Below, one piece after another: positions 17,690 through 28,386 of a DNA stretch of 64,000 nucleotides; within the stretch, counting starts at the first letter, position 1, and the number at the start of each line of letters is the position of its first letter. The stretch comes from Vreelandella olivaria. Its GTDB lineage: Bacteria; Pseudomonadota; Gammaproteobacteria; Pseudomonadales; Halomonadaceae. Under the pieces are notes generated by a model. The model was not told where the DNA came from, did no database searches, and saw only the letters and a program-made list of their open reading frames with translations. The stretch lies in contig NZ_JALPZO010000066.1 of assembly GCF_023507745.1 (NCBI RefSeq), forward strand, positions 62,001-126,000. Reading direction: 5' to 3'. A program made the position numbers and the translations under genes.

Positions 17690-18766
17690 ATGCCTCTAAC
17701 CGGTAAAAAGTCGCTCATCTGGGTTGCTATCGCTGCGCTAGCGCTGGCCGTTGTTGGCTACATACTGTGGCAAAGCCTTGCCCCTCAGGGATACGGGTCT
17801 GCCATTGCCAGCGGTAACGGGCGCCTGGAGGCCACGGAAATCGATATTGCGACCAAGCAGGCAGGTCGAATCGAGGAAATACTGGTTGAGGAGGGCGAAT
17901 TCGTCGAAGCAGGCCAGCTCGTGGCGCGTATGAACACCAATACGCTCCAGGCAGAGTTACGCCAGGTGGAGGCAGAGCTGCAACGCAGCCAGAACGCGTT
18001 ACAAACCGCCCGTGCGAACGTTGCTCAAAGCGAGAGTTATCTAGCGGCTGCCGAAGCGACGGTGCATCAACGCCAGGCAGAACAGAATGCTGCCCGACAG
18101 CGTTACGAACGCTCCAACAGCCTGTTGCAGCGTAACGTCATTTCCCACCAGCAAGTGGATGATGACCGGGCTGCCATGCTAAGTGCTCAAGCGGCTGTCT
18201 CGGCATCACAGGCGCAAGTCGCCGCCGCACAAGCGCAGGTAGCCGCTTCCCGCTCACAAGTGATCGAATCCGAGTCGGCCATCGCCGCCGCCCAGGCCAA
18301 TGTGGAGCGCGTTCAAAGCGAAATTGACGATAGCCTACTGCATGCCGACCGGCTGGCCCGGGTACAGTACCGTATTGCCGAGCCGGGAGAAGTACTGGGA
18401 GCGGGCGGCAAAGTCATCAATTTGGTGGACCTGACCGACGTTTATATGACGTTTTTCCTACCCACCGCCGAGGCAGGACAAGTGTCGCTGGGTGACGATG
18501 TACACCTGATACTTGATGCGCTTCCCAACTATGTTATTCCTGCGCGTGTCAGCTTTGTTTCCAGCGTCGCCCAGTTCACTCCCCGCACTGTTGAAACCAG
18601 TAGTGAACGTGAAAAGCTGATGTTTCGTATCCGTGCTCGCATTGATCCTGAGCTGTTGCGTGAGCATATTCAGGCGGTCAAAACCGGGGTACCAGGTACG
18701 GCCTACGTAAAGCTTGATGCCACTGTGGAATGGCCTGATGCCCTTCAGGTAAATGTGGCGCCATGA
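17690..18766 (+). CDS. yhiI: HlyD-family membrane-fusion protein (YhiI-like) of an ABC exporter
   Basis: A 358-residue periplasmic adaptor. One N-terminal membrane span lies at about residues 9-26. It is followed by the first biotinyl-lipoyl half near 45-85, a long Ala/Gln-rich coiled coil (about 85-205) and the closing lipoyl half plus a beta-barrel near 220-358. It would link the inner-membrane exporter formed by the next two genes to an outer-membrane channel encoded elsewhere. Its 3' end overlaps the next gene as ATGA. The order matches yhiI-rbbA-yhhJ of E. coli. Confidence 0.87.
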   Translation: MPLTGKKSLIWVAIAALALAVVGYILWQSLAPQGYGSAIASGNGRLEATEIDIATKQAGRIEEILVEEGEFVEAGQLVARMNTNTLQAELRQVEAELQRSQNALQTARANVAQSESYLAAAEATVHQRQAEQNAARQRYERSNSLLQRNVISHQQVDDDRAAMLSAQAAVSASQAQVAAAQAQVAASRSQVIESESAIAAAQANVERVQSEIDDSLLHADRLARVQYRIAEPGEVLGAGGKVINLVDLTDVYMTFFLPTAEAGQVSLGDDVHLILDALPNYVIPARVSFVSSVAQFTPRTVETSSEREKLMFRIRARIDPELLREHIQAVKTGVPGTAYVKLDATVEWPDALQVNVAP

Positions 18767-21492
18767 AGAGCATTGCCTCACTTACCGGCATCTCATTGCG
18801 GTATGGGCAAACACATGCACTCAAGGCGTTGACGCTGGAAATTCCCGCTCAGTGCATGGTTGGCCTGATTGGCCCGGATGGCGTTGGCAAGTCCAGCCTG
18901 ATGGCGCTGATAGCGGGCGCCCGAAAACTTCAGCAAGGGGCACTGCAGGTGTTGGGCGGTGATATGGCCAGCACCGAACACCGGCGGCTTACCTGCCCCC
19001 GTATCGCCTATATGCCCCAGGGGCTGGGTAAGAATCTTTATCCCACCCTGACGGTGCGTGAAAACCTTGAGTTCTTTGGCCGCTTGTTCGGGCAGGACCA
19101 GCAGGAGCGCGAGCGCCGCATACAGGACCTTACCCGTAGTACTGGGCTTGAAGCCTTCACTGAACGCCCTGCAGGTAAGCTCTCGGGCGGTATGAAGCAG
19201 AAGCTTGGACTCTGCTGCGCGCTGATTCACGACCCTGACCTGTTGATTCTGGATGAACCCACCACTGGCGTTGACCCTCTCTCACGTAATCAGTTTTGGG
19301 AGCTGATTGCACGTATTCGCACTCAGCGCCCCACCATGAGTGTGCTGGTGGCAACTGCCTATATGGACGAGGCTCAAAACTTCGACTGGCTGATTGCCAT
19401 GGATGCCGGAGCGGTACTGGCCGAAGGCCCTCCCCAACGCCTGCTGGAAAAAACCGCATCGGCGACACTGGAGGAGGCTTTCATCCAGTTGCTGCCACAG
19501 GAGAAGCGCCAAGACCATCACGAACTGCACATTCCTCCCCGCACCCCTAGCAGCGATATCGCTATTGAGGCCCATGGTCTCACCAAGCGGTTTGGTAATT
19601 TCACTGCCGTTGACCATGTTGACTTCAGGATTGAGCGTGGTGAAATTTTCGGTTTCCTGGGCTCCAACGGTTGTGGCAAATCCACCACCATGAAGATGCT
19701 CACCGGGCTGCTTCCCTTTGATGAGGGCGACGCCTTGCTGTTTGGTCAACCCGTCGACCCCAACAATCTGGCTACCCGACGCCGGGTCGGCTATATGTCC
19801 CAGGCCTTTTCACTCTACAGCGAGCTGACCGTTCGCCAGAACCTTGATCTCCACGCGCGGCTGTTCCAGCTCCCAGAGAGTCGCTACGCTATCCGCCGCG
19901 AACAGCTTTTCTCACGCTTTCAACTGCATGAGGTGGCCGACCAGTTACCCGAACGCTTGCCTTTAGGCATTCGGCAGCGCCTTTCGCTGGCGGTTGCCGT
20001 GCTACATGAGCCGGAAATCCTGATCCTTGATGAGCCTACGTCAGGCGTCGACCCCATTGCACGTGACCATTTCTGGCAACTGCTGATTGAAATGTCTCGC
20101 CAGCAGGGCGTCACTATTTTTATCTCGACACACTTTATGAATGAGGCGCTGCGCTGTGATCGTATTTCGCTGATGCATGCCGGACAGGTGCTCGACAGCG
20201 ACACGCCGCAGGCATTGATGGCAAAACGCAGCTTTCAGACCCTGGAAGAGACGTTCATTGCCTACCTGGAGGAGGTTAATGACACTCCTCAACCCGCCAG
20301 CGGGAATGAACCACCGCCAACACCCGTCGCGGTTGAGCAGGGCCACGGGGCTGGTGCTCCCCCTCGTTTCAGTCTACGCCGTCTCTTCAGCTATGCCCGG
20401 CGTGAGGGCATGGAGCTTCGGCGCGACCCCATCCGAGCCACACTGGCACTGGCTGGCACATTAGTACTCATGTTCATCATCGGCTATGGCATCACCATGG
20501 ATGTTGAAGAACTATCGTTTGCAGTATTGGATCGGGACCAGACCACCACCAGCCAGCACTACACCCTGAACCTGACAGGGTCACGCTACTTCAGCGAACA
20601 GCCACCGCTACAAAGTTACGATGACATGGAGCAACGCCTTCAACGCGGTGCAATATCGCTGGCGGTCGAGATACCGCCCAACTTCGGCCGCGACCTTAAG
20701 CGCGGCCACTCTCCCGAAGTGGGCTTCTGGATTGATGGCGCCATGCCTAGCCGTGCCAATACCATTCAGGGTTATGTGCAGGGTATCCACACCACCTATT
20801 TGCAGCAGTTGGCCCAGGAGGCCGGTGTAAACAGCACCTCTCTCGCCCCTATCGATATTGCCCTGCGCTATCGCTATAACCCTGATGTGCAGAGCCTTCC
20901 GGCCATGGTGCCGGCGGTCATACCACTACTGCTGATGATGATTCCTGCCATGCTGACAGCGCTGGGCGTGGTTCGTGAGAAAGAGTTGGGCTCGATTACC
21001 AATTTCTATGTAACCCCGGTAACACGCCTGGAGTTTCTGGCGGGCAAGCAACTGCCCTACGTCGCGATGGGCATGTTCAACTTCTTGCTATTGGTGCTGC
21101 TGTCTATTTTCATTTTCGGTGTACCCATCAAGGGGAATCTGCTGCTACTGGCACTGGGAGCGCTGCTCTATGTGCTGTGCGCCACCGGCCTGGGGCTATT
21201 GATATCGTCAATTTTCAGCAGTCAGATCGCAGCCATTTTCGGTACGGCGATTGTTACGTTGGTCCCTGCCGTTCAGTTTTCGGGAATGCTGCACCCCATC
21301 TCGTCACTTGAAGGGGCATCATGGCTGATCGGGCATCTGTATCCGACTGGTCACTTTCTTATCATCAGCCGGGGAATTTTCTCCAAGGCGTTAGGGTTTT
21401 CCGACCTATGGCCCTACTTTGCCGCCCTGTTCGTCACCATCCCAATCGTGGTGGCTCTTAGCCTTGCAGGTCTGAAAAAGCAGGAGCGATAA
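18763..21492 (+). CDS. rbbA: ABC transporter with two fused ATPase domains and a C-terminal permease (RbbA-like)
   Basis: A 909-residue protein, the length of E. coli RbbA (YhiH). ATPase 1 shows [15 protein letters not shown] near residue 35, [12 protein letters not shown] and [13 protein letters not shown]. ATPase 2 starts near residue 265 with [15 protein letters not shown], a less canonical signature [14 protein letters not shown] and [13 protein letters not shown]. From about residue 555 an ABC-2 permease with six spans follows, with a large periplasmic loop. RbbA is described as a ribosome-associated ATPase, but the operon layout is that of an exporter. Walker A of domain 1 has Asp-Gly where Asn-Gly/Ser-Gly is usual. 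Confidence 0.9.
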   Translation: MKSIASLTGISLRYGQTHALKALTLEIPAQCMVGLIGPDGVGKSSLMALIAGARKLQQGALQVLGGDMASTEHRRLTCPRIAYMPQGLGKNLYPTLTVRENLEFFGRLFGQDQQERERRIQDLTRSTGLEAFTERPAGKLSGGMKQKLGLCCALIHDPDLLILDEPTTGVDPLSRNQFWELIARIRTQRPTMSVLVATAYMDEAQNFDWLIAMDAGAVLAEGPPQRLLEKTASATLEEAFIQLLPQEKRQDHHELHIPPRTPSSDIAIEAHGLTKRFGNFTAVDHVDFRIERGEIFGFLGSNGCGKSTTMKMLTGLLPFDEGDALLFGQPVDPNNLATRRRVGYMSQAFSLYSELTVRQNLDLHARLFQLPESRYAIRREQLFSRFQLHEVADQLPERLPLGIRQRLSLAVAVLHEPEILILDEPTSGVDPIARDHFWQLLIEMSRQQGVTIFISTHFMNEALRCDRISLMHAGQVLDSDTPQALMAKRSFQTLEETFIAYLEEVNDTPQPASGNEPPPTPVAVEQGHGAGAPPRFSLRRLFSYARREGMELRRDPIRATLALAGTLVLMFIIGYGITMDVEELSFAVLDRDQTTTSQHYTLNLTGSRYFSEQPPLQSYDDMEQRLQRGAISLAVEIPPNFGRDLKRGHSPEVGFWIDGAMPSRANTIQGYVQGIHTTYLQQLAQEAGVNSTSLAPIDIALRYRYNPDVQSLPAMVPAVIPLLLMMIPAMLTALGVVREKELGSITNFYVTPVTRLEFLAGKQLPYVAMGMFNFLLLVLLSIFIFGVPIKGNLLLLALGALLYVLCATGLGLLISSIFSSQIAAIFGTAIVTLVPAVQFSGMLHPISSLEGASWLIGHLYPTGHFLIISRGIFSKALGFSDLWPYFAALFVTIPIVVALSLAGLKKQER

Positions 21493-21493
21493 T

Positions 21494-22609
21494 ATGCGAG
21501 CCTTGGTCAACATACTGCATTTGGGTTTGAAGGAGCTGCGTACCCTGATTCGTGACCCGGCGATGATGGTGCTGATTGTCTACGCCTTCAGCCTCAGTAT
21601 TTATTCAAGCTCCACAAGGATTCCAGAAACACCGCACCGGGCTACCATTGCGATTGTCGACGAAGACCGCTCGCCAGCATCACAGCGCATCGTCGATGCC
21701 TTCCAGGAGCCCTATTTCCTTCCCCCAACGCTGACCGACGCTGCACAGATGGATCGCGGCATGGACAGGGGACGCTTCACCTTCACCCTTAATATCCCGC
21801 CAGATTTCCAGCATGACCTGATTCGTGGCACCCAGACCACCCTGCAGCTTAATGTGGACGCCACTCAGGTCAGCCAGGCATTCACCGGCGCAGGGGCCAT
21901 TCAGCAAATCATTAACGAGGAAGTCAGCCGTTTTATGGGTAACGACGACGCCTCTTCCCAGCTACCGGTACAAGCCATCGTACGGGCTGTTTTTAATCCT
22001 AACCTGACCGAATCATGGTTTGGTGCCGTTAACGAAATTATTAATCAAATCACCATGCTGTCGATCATTCTTACCGGAGCAGCGGTTATCCGCGAACGTG
22101 AGCATGGCACCATTGAGCATTTGCTGGTCATGCCGGTAACTCCCTTCGAAATCATGGCCGCCAAAGTATGGTCAATGGGGTTGGTAGTGCTGCTTGCCGC
22201 CACCTTATCGCTGTATGGTATTGTCGAAGGGTGGTTGCAGGTGCCGCTTCATGGATCGATAACGCTGTTTCTGTTTGGGGCAGCCCTGCACCTGTTCGCA
22301 ACCACGTCGATGGGCATCTTTCTGGGGACTATCGCACGCTCAATGCCGCAGTTAGGGCTACTGATTATTCTGATCCTGATTCCCCTGCAAATTCTTTCCG
22401 GGGGAATGACACCCCGGGAAAGCATGCCCGACTTTGTACAAAACATCATGTTACTGGCCCCTACCACGCATTTTGTTGAACTCGGTCAACACATTCTCTT
22501 CCGAGGCGCGGGATTATGGGTTGTGTGGCCTCAGTTGCTGGCTCTGATGACTATTGGTGGTGTCTTCTTTCTGTTTGCCTTGTCACGCTTGAGAAAGTCG
22601 ATGTCCTGA
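21494..22609 (+). CDS. yhhJ: ABC-2 type permease (YhhJ-like)
   Basis: A 371-residue membrane protein with one N-terminal span, a periplasmic domain of about 150 residues and five C-terminal spans. The ABC-2 signature region is VIREREHGTIEHLLVMPVTPFEIMAAKVW. It starts one base after the rbbA stop with an AGGAGCG site. It should dimerise with the permease half of the RbbA-like protein to form the export channel. Substrate unknown. Confidence 0.88.
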   Translation: MRALVNILHLGLKELRTLIRDPAMMVLIVYAFSLSIYSSSTRIPETPHRATIAIVDEDRSPASQRIVDAFQEPYFLPPTLTDAAQMDRGMDRGRFTFTLNIPPDFQHDLIRGTQTTLQLNVDATQVSQAFTGAGAIQQIINEEVSRFMGNDDASSQLPVQAIVRAVFNPNLTESWFGAVNEIINQITMLSIILTGAAVIREREHGTIEHLLVMPVTPFEIMAAKVWSMGLVVLLAATLSLYGIVEGWLQVPLHGSITLFLFGAALHLFATTSMGIFLGTIARSMPQLGLLIILILIPLQILSGGMTPRESMPDFVQNIMLLAPTTHFVELGQHILFRGAGLWVVWPQLLALMTIGGVFFLFALSRLRKSMS

Positions 22610-22732
22610 CACCGATGATGCCAATGCCCAGGAACCGTTATCCCCCCTGGCCATCACGTTAGTATCACTGCTCCCGGTAGCAAGGCCGTAACGGTAAACC
22701 GGGACTCACCTTCCGAAATGACAGGAACACAG

Positions 22733-24268
22733 ATGTTCAATACCGTCACAAGGTTATTGCAGTATTTTAAGGCCACTGTTCCCTTCCGTATCGTACCAGC
22801 ACTCATCTCTACAGCGATTCTGATCGGCCTATGGCTTCTACCCACTCCGGACGGCCTGACGACGGATGCCTGGCGACTGGTGGCTATCTTTGTGACAACG
22901 ATCGTCGCCATTATTCTTAAAGTCATGCCCATTGGTGTCATGGCGCTGATGTCCATTGTGGTGGTGACCCTGACGCAGGTCACCGCCGACTCTTCTGGTG
23001 CAGCGATCAACGATGCCCTGAGCAGTTTTGCCAGTCCATTGATCTGGTTGATCGTGGTGTCGATCCTTATTTCGCGGGGGTTGAAGAAAACCGGGCTTGG
23101 TGCTCGCATTGGTTTTATTTTCATTGCCATGCTGGGCCGTAAGACGATTGGAATCGGTTATGGGCTGGCGATCTGCGAGCTGGTACTGGCGCCGTTCACG
23201 CCGAGCAATACGGCTCGTGGTGGTGGCATCGTCCACCCGATCATGAAATCGATTGCCAACTCCTTCGACTCTTCACCTGACAAGGGCACACAGGGCAAAG
23301 TGGGCACCTATCTGGCGCTGGTCAACTACCACGCCAACCCCATCACCTCTGGCATGTTTCTGACAGCCACCGCTCCCAACCCACTGGTTGTTAACTATGT
23401 GGCCCAGGTAACCAACCAGAGCTTCCACTTGTCATGGGGCACCTGGGCACTGTGCATGCTGCTTCCCGGTCTGGTCTGCATCCTGTTGATGCCATTGATC
23501 ATTTATCTACTCTCCCGCCCTCAAATCACGCAGACCCCTAATGCGGTGGAGCTTGCCAAAACAGAACTGGAAAAAATGGGCAAACTACAGCCCAAGGAAA
23601 AGGTGATGATGGGCACCTTTGCTCTGCTACTGGTGTTGTGGGCAGACCTTCCGGCGTTACTACTGGGCGGCTTGTTCGGCGTGGGACCATCGGCTCTTAA
23701 TTATATGAGCCTAAGCCCTACCGTTGTTGCCACCCTGGGCCTGTTTATTCTGCTGATTACCGGTACGCTCGACTGGGATGATGTGTTGGGCGAGAAAAGT
23801 GCCTGGGATACCCTGATCTGGTTTGGTGCTCTGGTCATGCTGGCCGGGCAATTGAACGCGCTGGGCGTGATTGACTGGTTCTCCAGTGGCCTGCAGGGAG
23901 CCATCAGTGCCAGCGGCATACACTGGATCATGGCCGCTTCATTACTGGTGCTGGTCTTTGTCATCTCCCACTACTTCTTCGCCAGCACGACAGCCCACAT
24001 TAGTGCCATGATGCTGGCTTTCCTGGCGGTAGGGGTCAATATCGTGCCGAGTGAGTATGTCATTCCATTCCTGCTGATGATGACCGCAGGCTCCACCATC
24101 ATGATGACCCTCACCCACTATGCGACCGGCACATCACCGATCATTTTTGGCAGTGGTTATGTCACGCTGGGCAAATGGTGGGGCATCGGCCTGATCATGT
24201 GCTTTTTCGAGCTGTTCATTTTTGCCACCATTGGCCTGCTATGGTGGAAGCTGCTCGGTTTCTGGTAG
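22733..24268 (+). CDS. DASS-family divalent anion:sodium symporter (dicarboxylate/tartrate/citrate type)
   Basis: A 511-residue transporter with 11-12 spans. Two SNT-type substrate and sodium motifs are visible: APFTPSNTARGGGI near residue 165 and FLTATAPNPLVVN near 215. The C-terminal motif HYATGTSPIIFGSGYV is also typical. I prefer the ATG at 22733, with AGGA six bases upstream, over the ATG at 22718, which has no site. It is convergent with recG: the stops are two bases apart. Likely substrate a di- or tricarboxylate; not resolvable from sequence. Confidence 0.86.
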   Translation: MFNTVTRLLQYFKATVPFRIVPALISTAILIGLWLLPTPDGLTTDAWRLVAIFVTTIVAIILKVMPIGVMALMSIVVVTLTQVTADSSGAAINDALSSFASPLIWLIVVSILISRGLKKTGLGARIGFIFIAMLGRKTIGIGYGLAICELVLAPFTPSNTARGGGIVHPIMKSIANSFDSSPDKGTQGKVGTYLALVNYHANPITSGMFLTATAPNPLVVNYVAQVTNQSFHLSWGTWALCMLLPGLVCILLMPLIIYLLSRPQITQTPNAVELAKTELEKMGKLQPKEKVMMGTFALLLVLWADLPALLLGGLFGVGPSALNYMSLSPTVVATLGLFILLITGTLDWDDVLGEKSAWDTLIWFGALVMLAGQLNALGVIDWFSSGLQGAISASGIHWIMAASLLVLVFVISHYFFASTTAHISAMMLAFLAVGVNIVPSEYVIPFLLMMTAGSTIMMTLTHYATGTSPIIFGSGYVTLGKWWGIGLIMCFFELFIFATIGLLWWKLLGFW

Positions 24269-24270
24269 CA

Positions 24271-26349
24271 CTAAACCTGCCCATAGCGGCCCGCCGCCTC
24301 TCCTAGCCAGCGCCGTATCAGTATGGCGCTGGCTGCTGGCATGGTTTGCATTTCCGCTGCCAGCAGCGTAACGCGCTCAATCAGATCACCATCGCGCTCC
24401 AGGTCGGCGATCTTCATCTGCGCCAATCCTGTCTGGCGGGTTCCCAATACTTCACCCGGCCCGCGGATTTCCAGATCCTTTTCGGCAATGCGAAAGCCAT
24501 CGGTGGTTTCACGCATCACACTTAGTCGCTGCCGGGAACTTCTGGAAAGCGGTGGATGGTACAGCAGGACACAAAAGCTTTCCGTGCTACCACGCCCGAC
24601 CCGGCCACGTAACTGGTGTAGCTGGGAAAGCCCCAGACGCTCGGGGTTTTCGATAATCATCAGGCTGGCATTCGGCACATCCACACCCACTTCAATGACC
24701 GTGGTAGCCACGAGCAGATCGAGTTCCCCCTCCTTAAACGCTGCCATCACCTCAGCTTTTTCACTGGCTTTCATGCGTCCGTGTACCAGCCCGATATTCA
24801 GCTCGGGTAGTGCTTGCGTCAGTTCATCCCGCGTCACTTCCGCTGCCTGGCACTGTAAGGCTTCGGACTCTTCAATCAAGGTACATACCCAATAAGCCTG
24901 CCGGCCATCACTACAGGCACGGCGAATACGCTCAACCACTTCTGGGCGGCGCGCGTCTGAAACCACCACGGTTTTTACCGGAGTACGCCCTGGCGGCAAT
25001 TCATCAATGATTGAGATATCCAAATCCGCGTAGGCGCTCATAGCCAGCGTGCGGGGAATCGGGGTTGCGGTCATGATCAGTTGGTGAGGGGTTAAACCAC
25101 CGGCTTCACCTTTCTCGCGCAGTGCCAGGCGCTGATGAACACCGAAGCGGTGCTGCTCATCAATAATGGCCAACCCCAGGCACTGAAAATGCACATCGTC
25201 TTGAAAAAGCGCATGGGTGCCCACCACCATACGCGCCCGGCCATCGGCAATCGCGGCTTTGGTATCCAGCCGGGCTTTGCCTTTTAGCTTACCCGCCAGC
25301 CATGCCACCTCAATCCCCAGGGGTTCGAACCATGCTTTAAACGAGCGGTAGTGCTGCTCAGCGAGAATTTCTGTAGGGGCCATCATCGCCGCCTGGCAAT
25401 TGCCTGCCAACGCTGACAGCGCGGCCATGGCAGCCACCACAGTCTTGCCTGAGCCAACATCTCCCTGTACCAGCCGCAGCATCGGTACCTGCCGGGCAAG
25501 ATCCAGGGTGATCTCTTCCAGTACCCGGCGCTGGGCACCGGTCAATGCAAACGGCAGTTGGGCTAAAAAGCGGGTTTGCAGGCTGCGCCCTGAGGGAAGT
25601 TCTGGCGCGCCATCCGCCTGGATACGCAAGCGCACTGCCCGTAAACTGAGTTGATGGGCCAGTAGTTCTTCCAGGGCCAACCGGCGAGTGGCTGGATGCT
25701 GGCCTTGGGTAAGCTGCTCTAAATCCACATCTGGTGGCGGCTGGTGCAAAAGATGCAGACTGGCATGCAGGCCCGGCAGGCGAAACCGTTGGCGCAGCCC
25801 ATCGGGAATCACTTCAGGCAGTGCTTCGGGGGTGCGCTCCAGCATACCAAGCGCCTGCTGAGTCAGCGCGCGCAGCCGGGTTTGATGCAATCCTTCAGTA
25901 GTGGGGTAAATTGGCGTGTAGTACTCCTCTACCGGGGTTTCGCTGCCTCCGCTCAGCCGGTACTCCGGGTGATAAATCTCCAGGCCCGTTGCCCCTGCCC
26001 TGGCCTCACCGAAAGCACGTACGGTCACACCAGGGCGCAACTGCTGTTGCTGGGCAGGCGAAAAATGGAAAAACCGCAGGCTTAAAATACCGCTTCCATC
26101 ACGCAGTCTCACCAGCAGGCTGCGCCGACGTCCCTTCACCACATCACTGGCGGTCACTTCACCTTCAATCACGGCTTCATACCCTGCCCGCAACTGCCCA
26201 ATGGGCGTTAACCGGGTACGGTCCTGGTAGCGCAGCGGCAGATGAAACAGCAGGTCACTGACGCGCTCAACCCCCAGCCGAGCCAGCTTAATAGCTAATG
26301 CTTCGCCTACGCCCTTGAGCGCTGTCACCGGTGAAGATAGGTCGCTCAT
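24271..26349 (-). CDS. recG: ATP-dependent DNA helicase RecG
   Basis: A 692-residue SF2 helicase that remodels stalled replication forks and branched DNA. An N-terminal wedge/OB domain covers about residues 60-170, Walker A QGDVGSGKTVVAAMA lies near residue 290, the DEQH box (IIDEQHRFGV) near 392 and the TRG-type C-terminal region ends the protein. I chose the ATG at 26349 because its ATGA overlaps the oxyR stop; a start 12 codons upstream exists but lies within oxyR. oxyR-recG order is known in Pseudomonas aeruginosa. Confidence 0.96.
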   Translation of the reverse strand: MSDLSSPVTALKGVGEALAIKLARLGVERVSDLLFHLPLRYQDRTRLTPIGQLRAGYEAVIEGEVTASDVVKGRRRSLLVRLRDGSGILSLRFFHFSPAQQQQLRPGVTVRAFGEARAGATGLEIYHPEYRLSGGSETPVEEYYTPIYPTTEGLHQTRLRALTQQALGMLERTPEALPEVIPDGLRQRFRLPGLHASLHLLHQPPPDVDLEQLTQGQHPATRRLALEELLAHQLSLRAVRLRIQADGAPELPSGRSLQTRFLAQLPFALTGAQRRVLEEITLDLARQVPMLRLVQGDVGSGKTVVAAMAALSALAGNCQAAMMAPTEILAEQHYRSFKAWFEPLGIEVAWLAGKLKGKARLDTKAAIADGRARMVVGTHALFQDDVHFQCLGLAIIDEQHRFGVHQRLALREKGEAGGLTPHQLIMTATPIPRTLAMSAYADLDISIIDELPPGRTPVKTVVVSDARRPEVVERIRRACSDGRQAYWVCTLIEESEALQCQAAEVTRDELTQALPELNIGLVHGRMKASEKAEVMAAFKEGELDLLVATTVIEVGVDVPNASLMIIENPERLGLSQLHQLRGRVGRGSTESFCVLLYHPPLSRSSRQRLSVMRETTDGFRIAEKDLEIRGPGEVLGTRQTGLAQMKIADLERDGDLIERVTLLAAEMQTMPAASAILIRRWLGEAAGRYGQV

Positions 26350-27275
26350 GGGGTCACGCTGGCCGTGTGAACAGGCTGTCGGCACTTGCTGATCGCCATA
26401 GACAAGGCATCAATGGCTTTGGGCCGCGGAAAGCTTGCCCGCCACGCAATCGCGACGGTACGGGAGGGTGCGGGATCAACAAAGGGGCGGCTCACCAGCA
26501 TCAGGTTTTCATATTGATCGGTACCTAACGCTGACTGTGGCAGCACGGTAATCCCCAGCTTTGAAGCTACCATATGGCGGATAGTTTCCAGCGAGCCGCC
26601 TTCCGCAATCAAGGTGTTGTTGGGGCTGTTCAGCTTTTGAGTAATTGCCGGGCAGGCTTCTAAAATCTGGTCGCGGAAGCAGTGCCCTTCGCCCAGCAGC
26701 AGTAGCCGCTCTTCCAGAAGGTCCTCTTTGTTGATCGCCTCACGCTCTACCCAGCGATGGCAGGCAGGCATTAATACCTCGAAGTGTTCATCATAAATCG
26801 GCTTGGTAACCACATCCGTTTCAGTGAACGGTAGCGCCACAATAATCACATCCAGCTCGCCACTACGCAGCTTGGTGCGTAGTGTGCCGGTCATTCCCTC
26901 TTCGATATAGAGCGGCATTTGGGGCGCAGCATTGGCCAGCGCAGGAATTAAATGTGGAAACAGATAGGGCCCAATAGTGTAAATTGCCCCTATACGCAGT
27001 GGGTTCTCCAACTGATCTTTGCCTGCACTGGCCATTTCATAAATCAGGCTGCTCTGCTCCAGCACCCGTTGCGCCTGGGCAATAATTTTCTCCCCCAGCG
27101 GTGTTACCTGCACGGTTGATTTGGAGCGCTCGAAGAGCGGTATCTCCAGCTCCTCTTCAAGTTTCTTGACCGCCACAGAGAGCGTTGGCTGAGAAACATG
27201 GCAGCGCTCTGCTGCGCGTCCAAAGTGGCGCTCTTGGGCAAGGGTTACGATGTAGCGAAGTTCTGTTAAAGTCAT
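26346..27275 (-). CDS. oxyR: Peroxide-sensing LysR regulator OxyR
   Basis: From the ATG at 27275 the protein has 309 residues and begins MTLTELRYIVTLAQERHFGR, aligning with the known OxyR N-terminus; upstream in-frame starts (27293, 27329) would add residues absent from the family. The helix-turn-helix contains CHVSQPTLSVAVKKLE. The two redox cysteines are in GHCFRDQILEAC, nine positions apart as Cys199 and Cys208 of E. coli OxyR, so disulfide sensing is probably intact. It is translationally coupled to recG and divergent from the epimerase-like gene. Confidence 0.94.
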   Translation of the reverse strand: MTLTELRYIVTLAQERHFGRAAERCHVSQPTLSVAVKKLEEELEIPLFERSKSTVQVTPLGEKIIAQAQRVLEQSSLIYEMASAGKDQLENPLRIGAIYTIGPYLFPHLIPALANAAPQMPLYIEEGMTGTLRTKLRSGELDVIIVALPFTETDVVTKPIYDEHFEVLMPACHRWVEREAINKEDLLEERLLLLGEGHCFRDQILEACPAITQKLNSPNNTLIAEGGSLETIRHMVASKLGITVLPQSALGTDQYENLMLVSRPFVDPAPSRTVAIAWRASFPRPKAIDALSMAISKCRQPVHTASVTP

Positions 27276-27428
27276 AACGGTGCCGGCTGGCATCCTCTCG
27301 TAGTTGCTCGTATCTAATAATGGTGACAATTAACGGGATGGAAGGGACAAGCAAGCTCTATAGACGATGTCACATCTCATAGAGACTTTGTATCTGATAG
27401 GGAATATTTATCAAGAGGAGTGAGCAAG

Positions 27429-28310
27429 GTGAAGCTAACGGTACTGATTATCGGCTGTGGAGACATTGGCATTACCCTGGGTCGCGAACTACTCAGCGAG
27501 GGGCATCGCGTTATTGGGATACGCCGCCAGGCTGATGCCTTACAGGGTAGCGGTATTGAGCCGCTTGCGCTTGACCTCAATGACCTTGAGGGCGCTGATG
27601 CCTCTGCACTACCTCAAGTCGACTACGTTATTTACACCGTCAGCGCTGACCGGTTCGAGGAGAGCGCCTATCAAAGCGCTTATCCCGATGGCCTAAAACG
27701 CGTATTGAGCGTGCTGGAGCAGCATGAAACACCACCCCGCCGCATTTTCTTTGTTTCGTCGACCAGCGTCTACGGCCAACAGGAAGGCGAAGCGGTTAGT
27801 GAAGAGAGCCCTACTGATTCAACCAGCTTCTCTGGCAACTTAATGTATGAAGCGGAGCAGGCGCTACTTAACCACCCACTTCCAGGTACCGTTGTGCGCT
27901 TTTCCGGCATTTACGGCCCAGGCCGCGACCGCTTGATACATCAGGTGGCGGAAGGCCGCATTGCCGCCGTGACGCCGGTTATCTACTCCAACCGTATTCA
28001 CCGGGACGACTGCTCAGGGATTCTGGCACATTTGATCCACTGCCAGGAGAGTGGCAAGCCCCTTGCCGACCTGTATCTGGGCAGCGACTGTGAACCCGTC
28101 ACCCTGCACAATGTAATGTCGTGGCTCGCCAAACAGCTCAAAGTGGAGTCGACGGAAACCATGCAGTCCCCCCTGCGCCGTCGGGCCAGCAAGCGCTGCG
28201 ACAACAGCCGTATTCGCGAAACAGGCTATACGTTCCGTTACCCCACTTATAAAGAAGGCTACGCCCAGGTACTAAAAGAGGGTGGCTTTTTAAAACTGCA
28301 AAAAGCCTGA
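27429..28310 (+). CDS. SDR/NAD-dependent epimerase-fold protein (YeeZ-like)
   Basis: A 293-residue protein from the GTG at 27429, which has AAGAGGAG eight bases upstream; a GTG at 27420 overlaps that site. The N-terminal Rossmann motif GCGDIGITLG is followed by FVSSTSVYGQQEGEAVSEES with the Ser/Tyr dyad region of extended SDRs and a VRFSGIYGPGRDRL segment. The YxxxK motif appears as YEAEQ, with Gln instead of Lys, so the catalytic lysine may be missing. Function unknown. It ends before a strong terminator. Confidence 0.8.
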   Translation: MKLTVLIIGCGDIGITLGRELLSEGHRVIGIRRQADALQGSGIEPLALDLNDLEGADASALPQVDYVIYTVSADRFEESAYQSAYPDGLKRVLSVLEQHETPPRRIFFVSSTSVYGQQEGEAVSEESPTDSTSFSGNLMYEAEQALLNHPLPGTVVRFSGIYGPGRDRLIHQVAEGRIAAVTPVIYSNRIHRDDCSGILAHLIHCQESGKPLADLYLGSDCEPVTLHNVMSWLAKQLKVESTETMQSPLRRRASKRCDNSRIRETGYTFRYPTYKEGYAQVLKEGGFLKLQKA

Positions 28311-28331
28311 ACCCCCTGGTATAAGCTGAGC

Positions 28332-28361
28332 AAGAGCGAGCCAGTGGTTCGCTCTTTTTTT
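28332..28361 (+). terminator. Rho-independent terminator after the YeeZ-like gene
   Basis: AAGAGCGAGCC and GGTTCGCTCTT form an 11-base stem with one G-U pair and a 3-base loop, followed by a run of seven T. It lies 22 bases after the stop at 28310. On the opposite strand it would also face the 3' end of ridA. Confidence 0.88.
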
Positions 28362-28386
28362 ATGCACGACAGTGTATCAGCCAAGC

